This document shows positions 21,414-32,330 of a stretch of 58,000 bases of DNA, piece by piece (the stretch's first letter is position 1; each line of letters opens with the position of its first letter). The notes under the pieces are model-generated. The model did no database searches, was not told the origin of the DNA, and was given only the letters and a program-made list of their open reading frames with translations. A program made the translations under genes and the position numbers. Source of the DNA: Adiantum capillus-veneris (lineage: Eukaryota; Streptophyta; Polypodiopsida; Polypodiales; Pteridaceae); assembly GCA_014529385.2 (NCBI GenBank), contig CM043971.1:58832209-58890208 (forward strand), written 5' to 3'.

Positions 21414-22262
21414 TGAAGTTCTCGATCACCAACAAGCGGATATCAACACTTGAGGCTGAAGTGAAGAAGTGGAAGAAAGAGATGGATGCAACTTTTCTTC
21501 GAAAGATGGAGGAATGGAAAGAGGAGAAGAGGAACCTATGGGAAAGGATTTCTCGTGTCGAAGAGCAAGCGGCTTCATAAGAAGGCACAACCCGAACTCT
21601 CCAAGGTGAACTTCTTGCAGCAAAAAGTGGGCGGTTCAAAGAAGGGGAAATTCAGCCATCCATGATGGAAGAATTGAATACCATGAGAGAAGAAATATGG
21701 ATTATCAAGGAAGATGAGGAGAAAGAAGTCATGGGCCGCGGTCATCTCCGCAACACAAAAGAAAGTAGAGGAGGCCGAAAAATTGATTGAGGTCGCCAAG
21801 AAAGGGAAAGGTAAGAAAGCTCCCTGTACACCCACTCTTATTAACATGACCCTCGAAGAAAAACAAAGAAGGAAGATGCGGGCTCTACATGTGAGGGTAA
21901 CCGGCCTCGAGGACATAAACAATGTGGAAAAAGAGGTCACAAGCCTCACATCCATGAGGGGGGTGGACAAGCCTTCACACACAAAGGCATGGAGAGTGGA
22001 CAAGAAGAGTGATGGCCCGGGAGAATCTTCAAAAGGGAGAGCTCTCATACTAAGATTCCCCTCCTTGGAAGAGAAGAAAGAATTCTTGAGAAAGAGGCCT
22101 GCACTCAAGAAGACAGGTATTTTCCTCAGTGATGATCTTACTCTCTCACAGCTTGCGTATATGAGAGAGGTAATGCCAGAGATTACGGCGGCAAGGGAGA
22201 AGGGAAAGATTGCCTTTTTCAGAGATGGTCGGGTGGTGATTGTAGAGTGCCGCTCTACATGA
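21414..22262 (+). pseudogene. LINE family B ORF1 (coiled coil, RRM-like, CTD), broken
   Basis: The N-terminal part is charged and heptad-like (KKWKKEMDATFLRKMEEWKE), a coiled coil expected to trimerise the protein. A stop at about 21579 and a frame change near 21715 break it. From 21714 it is open for 182 codons: RALHVRVTGLED (RRM-like strand), AWRVDKK, ALILRFPSLEEKKEF, then the CTD-like TGIFLSDDLTLSQLAYMREV. This order matches the animal L1 ORF1p type. It ends at TGA 22260-22262, followed in the same frame by CGG TGT and conserved codons leading to ORF2. Confidence 0.8.
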
Positions 22263-25167
22263 CGGTGTGAGACCTATGGGACCACACTGAAGATAGCTAC
22301 TTGGGGAATTGTAATGGATCTATGAGGTTGGACGTTGGTGCCTTTGAGGACAGTTTCAAAGACAAGGACATTGTTTTCTTCTCGGAGACTCATCAGGGCC
22401 GTGGACAGCTTATGCCACATGCGGTGGGATACAGATGGGAGACAGCCCATAGGACGGTCGCGAGATCTGAGCATGGGAGTAGAGGTTTAGGAGGAGTAGC
22501 AATGCTTTTTAGGGAGGAGTTAGATCCACTACTACATATTGTATGGAGAGATGATGATGCTAGATACATGTGGGTGAGACTGAGAGCTAACATAGGCCGA
22601 TTTCTATACATTGCCATATGCTACTTCCCCCCAGTACGCCAGTATATGCTACATCCAGAGTATATGCTGCATCCAGAGGACAGGCATGTCTATACTATTC
22701 TAGGGATGGTGATAACATCCTCCTAGGGGACTTCAATGCCCGAACGGGAAACTTTCAGATAGTCTTCTATGACACTTCAGATGAGATGCTTAGAGAGTTG
22801 GATGTGGGTGAGTTGGGGCTTGACAGATGCTCACATGACAGAGAGCAGACAGAGTATGGGAGATACCTCATGGAGATGACGACTACACATGGGTTAGCCA
22901 TACTTAATGGCTTACAGCAATTTCCTAGAATAGGTGGTTTCACATGCTTTCCACACAGACACGGGGCCAGTAAAGTGGACTATGTTATGGCACAGCCAAG
23001 CTTTATTCCTTGTATTCAGGATTTCATAGTGGGAGCCAGACTAGTGGGCGTAGCAATGGATCATGATCTTTGACATTGTCCATTTCATTTCAGTATAGTA
23101 CAGCCCAGACATCAGGAGGTAGGTCACATATCCGTTAATATTTACACCAAATACTCGACTCGGTTTATACAGAGGAGATCTATAGCCGTCTATGCACAGT
23201 TGGTCCTGGCCTCTCGGTGGAGGAGTGCACCACTTTACTGACCGAGACACTGAATGGTGCAGCATTAGAGGCATACCCACACACTCAGCTAGGTTGGAGC
23301 CGACATTTTGTGAGCATGCCCTAGAATACTTGGTATGATGAGGAGTGCAGAGAGATGAGAGCCCAGCTTCAGAGGTATCTTCTTTTAGGAGTCATCACTT
23401 ACAGACAGTCTCGGATTGCTTCACGGCGCCTTGTGCGACGGAAGAAACGAGCTTACTTGGCCCAGATTGAGCGAGACTTGTGTCAATTGTTCTTGAGTAG
23501 AGACTCAGGAGAGGCATGGCGATTCTTTCATGAGAAGTCCCCTCCCCCAGTGATTACTTCTCCTAATGTGTGGGGCTAGTATGCGACATCGTTATATACG
23601 GTTCCTGGACAAGACCCCCTTCCAGATCCTACAGAGCCATGCCCACCTACCAGCACCTTCTTTACCACTGAGATGGTAAAGAGAGCCATTGACAGGATGA
23701 GAACCAGTAGGGCATATGATCATGATGGTCTAGTAGCAGAGCACTTTATACATGCTAGAGATATGCTAGTAGAGGTTCTTGCAATGTTGTTCAATCGTGC
23801 CATGTGTGAAGAGTTACTAGAGACTTGGAGGTTGTCTACTATTGTGCCTATCTTCAAGGTAGGTGATCCTACAGAGCCTGGTTCTTGCAATGTTGTTCAA
23901 TCGTGCCATGTGTGAAGAGTTACTAGAGACTTGGAGGTTGTCTACTATTGTGCCTATCTTCAAGGCAGGTGATCCTACAGAGCCTGGGAATTACCGCACT
24001 ATTATGGTTGGGCACACATTGGCACGGTTGTATGCATCCATTCTTGAGCAGCAGTTGAGTAATTGGACAGAGGGTGAGGGTGTACGAGCAAAGGGCCAGG
24101 CCGGTTTAAGGAAAGGTTTCTCCACTCTTGATCATATTCTCACACTCAAAGCCATGATTGAGGAGGGCAGGTCACATGGGAGACGGATTTATTGTAGCTT
24201 TGTGGATTTCCGCAAAGCATTTGACATGGTACCGAGAGCTCGATTGATGCGCAGACTGCAGGAGATGGGGGTGCCCATAGTGTTGATTTGGGGGATTATG
24301 GCTCTATACAGATCAGTGATGGGACATGTACGCACCCGGAGGGGATATCTGATTTAGTTCACTCCACCATTGGGGTGAAACAGGGTTTCCCATTGTCTTC
24401 TACTCTATTTTGTATGTATGTTGATGAGGTGTCTGATTACATTGACAGAGAGGGTGATAGAGGTGCCCAGCTGACAGGGACATGGATCCCATTGTTGTTA
24501 TATGTTGATGATATTGTGTTGATCTCTGACTCACCAGAGGGTATGCAGCAACAATTGGATGCATAACACAGTTTTGCAGAGGATAGTGGATTGTTTGTAT
24601 ACCTTGGTAAAACCAAGGTTGTGGTGTTTAACACCACACCACAGTGGATCAAGAGATCAGCACCGACTTTCACATATGGTCAGGAGATTGTAGAGTATAC
24701 AGATGCATACACTTACCTTGGGTCTGTCTTTACTAGGCTGAGGTTTTCTTTGGGAAGAGCAGTAAAGACTAGACTGACTAGAGATTTTGCGGCCTTGGGA
24801 GGCTTGAAGAGGATGTGTTAACGGGTTCAATTCCAGGCACCTCGGACAAAGTTATGGCTCTTTGCTACTTTAGTAGCCTCAACAGCAGACACAGAGAAGA
24901 CCTCTTGAAGACGGGCACAATGAGAGAGAACCAGCGACAGCGGCAGATTACAGATTTCTTTGAGTCACAGACAAAGGAGTTCGAAAAGCCCCCACAACAT
25001 AGCAACACCAGAGGCATACTGCTTGATCGGACGATAGAGTTGGGGTAGTCCCATCACCCATGGATGAGGGGACCCTCTCAACATCGACGCAGATTGCGAC
25101 AGAGGATCCATACCATACGACATAGGAGCTGTCACGACAGAGTGCTTACCGTGGAGGACATTGAACC
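22263..25167 (+). pseudogene. LINE family B ORF2 (EN-RT), broken
   Basis: Endonuclease blocks: the WNCNG motif carries a 1-nt insertion near 22305; SETHQ, AICYFPP, GDFNARTG (about 22729) and VDYVMAQPSF follow. RT blocks: ILEQQLSNW, YCSFVDFRKAFDMVPRARL (about 24190), GVKQGFPLSSTLF (about 24374) and LLLYVDDIVLIS (about 24496) with the catalytic Asp pair intact. A 106-bp tandem duplication (23774-23985) and several stops, one a CAG-to-TAG change (23577-23579), interrupt it. After NTTPQW and TYLGSVF the frame is lost. The last part has QRQITDFF and an Arg-rich tail (QHRRRLRQRI). Confidence 0.85.
23774..23985 (+). repeat. 106-bp tandem duplication in B2 ORF2
   Basis: 23774-23879 and 23880-23985 both start GGTTCTTGCAATGTTG and are nearly identical, so the event is young. 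106 is not a multiple of 3, so it breaks the frame. Confidence 0.9.
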
Positions 25168-25346
25168 TCTACAACCTTTTGGATAATGATGTCTTTACTG
25201 TCAGAGAGCTCCATTGTATCCCCCCCCCCCCCTCTTGCATCCCCCTTTGTATCAGTTTTCACCCACCCCTACCCATTATTTCTTTTCAATTCTTTGTATT
25301 TTTTGTACCTAGACTTGGTATTAGATTCACCACATGTAACCTTTTG

Positions 25347-25377
25347 GTCTCATAGGTCATTTGGGCCTTTTGAAGGC
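25347..25377 (+). promoter_or_regulatory. LINE family B 3' UTR hairpin
   Basis: GTCT-cat-AGGTC-atttg-GGCCT-tttga-AGGC. The inner stem is 5 bp; the outer stem GTCT/AGGC is kept by a G-U pair where other copies have AGAC. Confidence 0.65.
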
Positions 25378-25393
25378 ATTAATATTACATTAC

Positions 25394-25523
<130 letters not shown>

Positions 25524-25544
25524 GATTGATTATGCCATTTCCCT

Positions 25545-25648
25545 CTTGAATAACAGGTCTTGAGTTCAACTCTCCTTGTTGGATAGATCTTTAAGGTCTC
25601 TTGGGATGGTTTCCTACGATGTTAAAACAATCTTCTTCTTCTTCTTCT

Positions 25649-25690
<42 letters not shown>
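25545..25690 (+). mobile_element. Possible tRNA-derived SINE remnant with (TTC)n(TC)n tail
   Basis: GAGTTCAACTC at about 25560-25571 resembles a Pol III B box (GTTCRANNC). About 60 bp later the segment ends in (CTT)n (25632-25650) and (CT)n (25653-25690). An A box is not clear. The body may mimic a LINE tail. Weakly supported. Confidence 0.25.
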
Positions 25691-25692
<2 letters not shown>

Positions 25693-25699
25693 TTTCCCT

Positions 25700-26440
25700 T
25701 TGAAGTTATCTCATCTCCAAAAGTATCTTGAAGAGCATGCAGAGTTCTGACCTCAAGTGGAGATAGGTAACGTTTGATTAACATATCATGCCAATGTGGA
25801 TGTTGATAGGCCCAAAAAAGTGGAAGGAAATGGAGGCATATATTTTTCTGGGGTAGGGAAGAGCATGCAGAGTTGTGACCAAGTGGAGATAGGTAACGTT
25901 GGATTAACATATCGTGCCAATGTGGATGTTGATAGGCCTTATTTTTACATATCATGCCAATGTGGATGTTGATAGGCCCAAAAAAGTGGAAGAAAATGGA
26001 GGCATAGATTTTTTTGGGGCCCGGAGTGGTCATCCAATGACCACTCCGGACGACCAGCTGTTTTTATTGGAATGTTCATTGGATGACCATTCCGGACGAG
26101 GGTCGTGGGGCAGCCAATTTGGGCCATCCAACGGTTGCAGCTCCTTGCCGTAATCCTCCCGTGCAACTGTTCGATGCCCGATAGGCCAACCAAACCTTGC
26201 CAACTCGGCATGCATCAGACTTGCCCGATCCCTGCCAAGTCAGCAGCCAGAATTCACAAGCCACTCGATCTCCACCACGTCAGCAATCAAAAAAATTCCA
26301 GCTTGCGGCAATCAAGTCAACAGTTGGAGCAATTGCGCAGTTCTTGCCATGTAGTGTGGACGTTGTCACCTACAATTAGCGCGCGCGTGCACGCACACAT
26401 CCCGGAGGGTGCGATTGGAGAGCACGTACTTTTTCCATGT
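25700..26440. other. Unassigned; local direct repeats and a palindrome
   Basis: A unit of about 129 bp beginning AAGAGCATGCAGAG occurs at about 25730 and 25858. A shorter piece (CATATC.TGCCAATGTGGATG) occurs three times (about 25781, 25908 and 25947). 26022-26050 is a perfect palindrome (CCGGAGTGGTCAT, 3-nt loop). ATGACCA.TCCGGACGA recurs at 26038 and 26084. From 26100 to 26440 the sequence is GC-richer, with no recognised gene. Confidence 0.6.
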
Positions 26441-26640
26441 TTTAGCACGTTCAGGTAGATTATGTATTCCTCTTAAAAACCTCTCTTCGACGGTCTCTCC
26501 AATTTGCCCATGACTTGGATGAGCTCTCCTCCCTTCGTTATGAGCTCTACTTTGATTGTTTCTAATTTACCACATGTAATGTTTTCTATGGGTTTTCCTC
26601 GTTTTGGGTTTCCCATTAGATTCCATCTCATATTACTTTT
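26440..26640 (+). mobile_element. LINE family A 3' end fragment
   Basis: Encodes the last residues before the family stop (SLRYELYFDCF-stop, about 26533-26565) and carries the 3' hairpin at 26588-26616 with the outer pair changed to A-T. The A-tail is replaced by a T-run (26637-26646), so the end is disturbed. Confidence 0.7.
26588..26616 (+). promoter_or_regulatory. LINE family A 3' UTR stem-loop (A-T outer pair)
   Basis: ATGGG-TTTT-CCTC-GTTTT-GGG-TTT-CCCAT. The first pair is A-T where copies 13868 and 32248 have G-C, a compensatory change. The inner stem is reduced to three pairs. Confidence 0.6.
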
Positions 26641-26647
26641 TTTTTTT

Positions 26648-27420
26648 AAAGTATGTGTTGGATATTGGATAGCGTATGCTAGCCTAATTAATTACTCCGG
26701 AGTTTTGACAATGGTGCGGCATGAATTGCAGCCAGTTCTTGCGCATAACGGCCGTTGGATCGTTATGCAATGTATGATTAATGGCCAGGCCGATGCAAGG
26801 TGGTGCGTATGTGTATACAATCTGAACAACGGGCTATGATATATCTTCTTATTTATGGACCTCTAATGCCTTCCTTTGTGGTGACTTCAAGAATGCGCCG
26901 ACTATGTCTAATAACACCAAAGGACACTCACACATGTTGATTACACAAAGGCACGCTTAGAACCATCATATTGCATGTATGTAGATGCATGATTTGTGGA
27001 GTTTCTTGCATCCAGATGTGTTGGGACCTCTAATGCCTTCCTTTGTGGTGACTTCAAGAATGCGTCGGCTATGTCTGATAACACCACAAGACACTCACAC
27101 AGGTTGATTACAAAAATGCACGCTTGGAACCATCATTTTGCATGTACGTAGATGCATGATTTGTGGAGTTTTTTGCATCCAGATGTGTTGGGATCTCTAA
27201 TGCCTTCCTTTCTGGTCACTTCAAGAATGCGTCGGCTCTGTCTGATAACACCACAAGACACTCACACATGTTCATTACAAAAACGCACGCTTGGACCATC
27301 ATATTGCATGTACATACATGCATGATTTGTGGAGTTTCTTGCATCCAGATGTCTTGGGACCTCTACTGCAATATAGGCTCCCTTCCTTGGATGACTCTTG
27401 CCTTCTCAAAGCCATAGAGA
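26648..27420 (+). pseudogene. LINE family A endonuclease fragment with triplicated segment
   Basis: 26664-26840 matches the endonuclease of A2 (GYWIAYA.L..YS..L..VRHEL). 26857-27023, 27024-27190 and 27191-27356 are three tandem copies of a 166-167 bp unit encoding the GDFKNAP...HSHMLIT block (A2 equivalent: GNFNNIPEM...SHMLFA) to HPDVLG. The triplication and stops make it non-functional. Both ends are truncated. Confidence 0.7.
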
Positions 27421-27439
27421 ATAAATTTCTAGTTTCATA

Positions 27440-28790
27440 GTAAAATTTTTAGGAGTTCAACTTATTTTTACGCATTGAAAGTTTGTAATCCTCAAGAAAG
27501 CTTCTTTAAAATTAGCATCTTGCTCTAGGAACATTTCTTCGTAGGAAGGAATCGCTTGTCTTTTTTTTATCGTCATGCTCTTAGGAAATTTCGTTGTGAT
27601 TTTTTAATTTGTTACGTAGATAAGTGCTCTAATAACTTTGTTGTTTCATGCAAAAAGTTCTATATAGAATGCTTGTGAGGTGAAGTAAACTCTCAAACTT
27701 ACAATGGTTGTGATCTTTTGATGCAAGAGGTTATCTTGAAACATCAAGACTTTTGTAAGTATTTTGTATTCAAGTGCCATCTTAAATTACCTTTTTTTTT
27801 TACTGTCTGGAAGTTCCACAAAATTCCTTTAAAACCTCGATTTATAGTTGCTTCTTGTAACACCTCTATAACAGAGGTTTTCAAATGGCTTAGTTCTTGT
27901 TTCAAAGCCATTTTACCTAGGGTAACTAAACTTTGGAAAATTATTTTATTGAAGGAAGAAGACATACCTGCTGATTCAAGTTGGATTTTAAATGATTCAA
28001 TCTGTGTTATACTTGTTATAAAGTTGTTGAACTCTTCAAGAAGCATTAAGGAGAAATATTCTCCTTTATGTCTCCAAACTTTTGACTTTACAATGTTGTA
28101 TACAAAGCTGAATTTGGAGAACCTTAAATCCAAAGTCATGTGTCTTATTTCAAAAGTTTTTGTATACAAGTTTGAGAAGGCTAGGTTAAGGGCTTTTTCT
28201 AGTAGAAAAGTTGGCCTTGAACTTCGACTTTTTATGGTTAAATGGTAAGGAAAAGGGAAAAAGAGATTCACCGGGATTGTAGATAACATTGACATCATAT
28301 ATTGGGTTGTATTTTCTTTTGAATAAGTTATATATACCCGTCGGTCACTCTCTTTTTAAGCAAACAATTGGTCCCTATGGGCATCGATTGTGTTGCCTTT
28401 ATTGTTAATTTCTATATTTTTACTTGCTAACACTAGTCCAATATTTTTGCACAAGTTATGCAATGTAAGACGCCTTGTAGATGATCTTTTTGTTTCTGGT
28501 GTTCCTTCTTTTTGAGATTTTTATTTAGATTCGAGTTCTGTAGGTGGAGAAATATATTCTCATGAGTTTTGTGAACTTAACTAAACTGATTGTTGTGTCT
28601 TTTTAGAACTTAAGATTTTTCAAATTCCTTTGGGATTGGAAGTTCTAAAAGCCCACTTATTGTTTGACTTAGTAACACACTATTTTATTGTTTAGATCTT
28701 TAGTGCTTCTAGTATTTTTGCTCTTTCTTGACAAATAAAAACCTTTATCATGGCGGAGTATACCTATCACCTCCGGATGGTGATAAAAAC
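27440..28790 (+). pseudogene. Penelope-like element (PLE) reverse transcriptase relic
   Basis: Blocks of PLE-type RT appear in order. YVDKCSNNFVVSCKKFYI near 27613-27669 is the DK-type motif upstream of the fingers. WKFHKIPLKPRFIVASCNT (about 27808-27864) is the KIHK..RPIV-like motif. LQTFDFTMLYTKLNLENLK (about 28073-28130) is motif A with the catalytic Asp. A broken GIPMG-like segment (FKQTIGPYGHR, about 28357) is motif B. RLVDDLFVSGVPSF (about 28470-28512) carries the motif C Asp pair, and EIYSHEFCELN lies beyond it. 27718-28248 is open for 176 codons; elsewhere stops and frame changes occur. No GIY-YIG endonuclease was found. PLEs copy by target priming and are sparse in plants. Confidence 0.75.
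28320..28761 (+). repeat. 442-bp segment shared with 37749-38190
   Basis: The bases from TGAATAAGTTATATATACCC to ATGGCGGAGTAT match 37749-38190 at a constant offset of 9429, with one difference seen (GTGTTGCC against GTGCTGCC). It covers the PLE RT motif B to motif C region. Confidence 0.95.
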
Positions 28791-29365
28791 TTAGTTTGTT
28801 GGTTTTGTAGAGTACGTTCAAAGCATGAATGACCTCTATACGAACTTGCAACTACTCTTGGGCACTAACAACTTGAGTAGTGATGTTGTAGCTATTGTCC
28901 AAGCTACGCATGATAAAGGTGATAATCTTATTCTTCCTATTTGGACAAGCAGCAAAGTTGAGGTCACATATTGTCAAGTTTTGAGCTTTTTACTTTCTTT
29001 TGTTATTTTTAGCCTCTTCTTTGTGGGTTTGTAGTAGTATTCATTTCTAATATTTAGCCTATATTAGGATATTTTGTGGAGTCTGATTTCTAGAATTAAT
29101 TCTTTGAGATGTCTTATCCTTGTTAGTTTAAAGTTGAGTACTTGTTTTAAGTTTTAGTCAAGTAAGCTACTTCAACCTATTTTGCTTATGCCTTTTCTAA
29201 AATCATTTTCTAGTGAATAATGGTTTGTTTTTATAGTTTTGTTTAGTAACAAAGAAAGTTTTTTTTTTAATCTAGTTTTCTTGTGTCTCTTGCTTTTGTA
29301 GTTTTGTGAGCGTTTTATCTCCTCTTATAATTCGTAAGTTTAAATTATTCTGACCTTATGAAGGT
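28791..29365. other. Unassigned AT-rich sequence
   Basis: An open frame at 28825-29034 (plus, 69 codons) matches nothing I know. The rest is T-rich and non-coding. It may be flanking or 3' sequence of the PLE. Confidence 0.4.
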
Positions 29366-30941
29366 GTATATCTCTCTCACGTTTGTTTGCTACATATCAA
29401 TAATGCTCATATCACACATCAGACATTTCGTGATATGATTCATTATGTTATTCCCCTACTTAACCAAATGCATCTTGATATTCATATTGCATGCTATTGC
29501 TTTGTCATGCGCGTACAATATATAATTCAAGTCATGGCCAACACTACATGCAATGTTTATGTGGGGATGTAGAGGATGCAAAATATGTTTGTCAAAAGCT
29601 CCTATCTATGTCTGATACACGACCATTGAGTGAATGTCAATTGACAGAGTCATGCAAAGCTTGTGTGTGTTTGCAGCATAATGATAAATACCTCACTTGC
29701 TCTTTGGTATTTGGAGGTCTGCTAGTTGGGATGGGCTCACTGTGGATTCTTTCTATCCTTTTGGGAGTCCCTCAAAATGTCGTTGCTATACATGTTAAAT
29801 GCGGCATGGGAGAAGCATGAATTGCCATTCTCATGAAAAGAGAGATTTCTTAAGCTATTGCCAAAACAAGCACTTTGTGCACAATTCTCTCATCGGTGAC
29901 CAATCTCTCTCATGTCGGTCATATACAAAATTCTCACCAAGATTATTGTCACTCGTATCAAGGATCACCTTCTTGCAAGTATTCATCTGGCACAATATGG
30001 TCTCATATCTCGTCCAACAAATCACAGATAAGGCAAATATCATGTTTGGAATAAAATATGCAAAATATACCCGACAAGATGTACTTGTCATGAAAGTTGA
30101 CATTGAAAAGGCCTTTGATATTGTGCAATGGGAATTCACTGCGGATACTATGCAATGTCTTAGCTTTCATCCATGGCTTTGGTCCAAGGTTAGCCAATAT
30201 TGTACAATTCTTCTATGCTCCTAGCACTTCCTCAAGTATTCTTGATGGTGATTTGACTGAGTCTTGGCCTCTTGGATGCTCCGTGAGGCAAGGTTTCCCT
30301 CTCAGTGCTTTGTTGTTTTCCATTGCCACACACCCGTTGCTCTTGCATCTAGATGATTTAACTTACTCTAGTCACCATCATGGGTTATGGCTACCATCAA
30401 GACCGGACTTTATTGGGAGGCATATCCAAATGACTTGTTCATGCCTTGTAATCACCCGAATGATGTTCGAGAAATATACAGGCTTTGGTCACATTTGGTC
30501 TTGCGGTAGGTCTCAACATCAATTTTCAAAAGTATAAACTTCTGGCCCTTAATGCACAAGATTGGCATTATCTCTTGTGGCATGGGGAAATTGTGCCTCC
30601 ACATGTGATACCCAATTGGCTGGACGGTCAACAATACTCAGCAATTGGATTGGGTTATGCAGTGCCTACATACCAAATTACATTATTGGAAGCTATACAC
30701 ATGGCCATTACATGTTTGCCTTCGAATTGTTCAAAGTATCATGATGGCATATGTTCAGTTTTACCTACCGTTGCATTGGCCGCATCATCATCTCACCTCT
30801 CTTATGCCAGATATTCTGTCCCATTTATGGCAGAGGCCGATTCTCACAGGAAAGGTATGCGTATGCTTTCAATGGAGAAACTCTGCACTCCAAAGCATTT
30901 TGGGGGACTTAAATATCTTGGACCTATGCAAGTATGCTCGT

Positions 30942-31001
30942 CAGCAATAATATTACCTTCCCTGCAAGAGCATACTTGCAGGGAAGGCAATATTATTGCT
31001 G
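30942..31001. repeat. 27-bp inverted repeat with 6-nt loop
   Basis: Left arm 30942-30968 (CAGCAATAATATT...) and right arm 30975-31001 are reverse complements except for one base; the loop is AGCATA. It lies inside LINE A7, in a region that is not palindromic in the other copies. Confidence 0.95.
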
Positions 31002-31442
31002 GCCCTCATGAGGCAGACGCAGCCATGGACTGTTATGGTTGCCTCCATGTGTCAACATGCCACCACTTCCTTGGTTTGGTCACTAGCACCTATCTTTAAG
31101 GAAGATCATCTTTGGAAAAATGAATTGTTAAATTCCTGGCTATTTGTTTACCTCTACTATGCTCTCTGCTTGGAAAACAATAACCATTCATCTATCTTGG
31201 CATGGCACACAACAATAGATAGGGAATTTGCTTCGCCGGGAAAACCTTCATTGGAATAAGGTATTCTCTCTTACTTTGGTTGATCGTTCCCTCATCTCTT
31301 ACTTTGGTTGATCGTTCCCTCATCACGCATATTTCCTTTCTTGTTGTGGCCTACGCATGGTCAACGATGTGGTTGATGCTTCTGGGCACATGGTTCGGTT
31401 TCCTTTGGCCACTACCCGCTTTGATTTGGGTGTGCATTATCG

Positions 31443-31576
31443 TCCACTTTGCAGGGAGCTTAAGCACATGCTTGTTGATTTTCTACCCATTCCACATCTT
31501 GCATAATCATCCACTTTGCAGGGAGCTTAAGCACATGCTTGTTGATTTTCTACCCATGCCACATCTTGAATTGGAC
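31443..31576 (+). repeat. 67-bp tandem duplication in A7
   Basis: 31443-31509 and 31510-31576 both begin TCCACTTTGCAGGGAGC. A shorter 30-bp duplication (CTCTTACTTTGGTTGATCG) lies at about 31266-31325. Confidence 0.9.
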
Positions 31577-32247
31577 TCTCAGAGACACCCCTTTGGATTC
31601 CATTTCTGTCTATCATGTCTATATTCTTCTCCTTCCGCAACCTTGCCTTGCGGCTCACTGCAATGCGCTCTGGTCAGTACCCAAATCTGATCCCTGATGG
31701 AAGAAGGCTCTAACGATGATTTGGAAGAAGGGTCTAACGATGAAGGAACGTATTTTTCTAATGGTGTTGCTTGGTTAGAGTCCTTCCCGTTGGAACTTTC
31801 CTAAGTGCATGTCATATCATCTCCTCTCTATGTGTCTGTTGCTCTACTTCAGAAGAGAGTCATTTGCTATGGGACTTTCACATTACCAGGGCTTTCCTTA
31901 ACCGCATATCAGTCAGTTTACGGCTTCGTTTTGCCTCAGCAATGTCCTGCAAAAAGTTATGGCTTTTGGCACTTTCCCTTCTTCCCTTCAAAGATGTGCG
32001 GTTTTCTTCTCTTGGGTTTGATATTGGACACTCTCGTCGCTATGGGGATGCCATGCTCTCATTTTCAACAAATGCGATGCGCATCCCTTTCCCTTCTTCA
32101 AGCTTTCACTTAGGCAATCACTACATTTTGTTATGGATGCTGGAGATATATCTTCCAAAATTCTTCACCTTTCATAAGTATGCTTTTAGAGCTTTTTAGA
32201 GTAGAACACTCTCATATTCTTCCTTCCCTTTCTACATAATCTTCTCG

Positions 32248-32277
32248 GTGGGTTTTCTTTGCTTTGGGGTTTCCCAC
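32248..32277 (+). promoter_or_regulatory. LINE family A 3' UTR stem-loop
   Basis: GTGGG-TTTT-CTTT-GCTTT-GGGG-TTT-CCCAC. The outer stem is perfect; the inner stem is kept by G-U pairs. Confidence 0.65.
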
Positions 32278-32330
32278 TTGTAAATTAATCAAAAAGCTTT
32301 GCCCAAAAAAGTGTGTGTTGTTGTATTGTG

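Larger units (their letters stand above)
29387..32199 (+). pseudogene. LINE family A ORF2 of A7, broken
   Basis: Recognisable blocks: VDIEKAFDIVQWEF (about 30091-30135), CSVRQGFPLSALLFSIATHPLL (about 30280-30340), GLNINFQKYKLL (30500-30540), LHYWKLYTWPLHVCLRIVQSI (about 30680-30740) and a zf-RVT knuckle remnant (CVCC...HLLWDF, about 31822-31880). The YADD region near 30420 is lost to deletion. Frames change at least six times. Same layout as 11046-13807. Confidence 0.8.
29366..32330 (+). mobile_element. LINE family A copy A7, 5'-truncated with 3' tail
   Basis: Begins in the pre-RT linker (CLLHINNAHITHQTFRDMI, homologous to 6420-6480) and runs through a decayed RT and zf-RVT region to the end of the last frame at 32197-32199. 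The 3' hairpin is at 32248-32277. The tail AAAAAAGTGTGTGTTG (about 32307-32322) joins an A-run to GT repeats. It contains a foldback (30942-31001) and a 67-bp tandem duplication (31443-31576). Confidence 0.85.

Noticed and set aside
27440-28790. Hammerhead ribozyme in the Penelope-like element
   Set aside because: I looked for CTGATGA with a matching GAAA core in and around both copies and found none.
30948-30956. TAATATTAC, the nonanucleotide of geminivirus origins, in a hairpin region
   Set aside because: It lies in the stem, not the loop, with no Rep gene or iterons nearby. The hairpin is explained by an inverted duplication inside a LINE.
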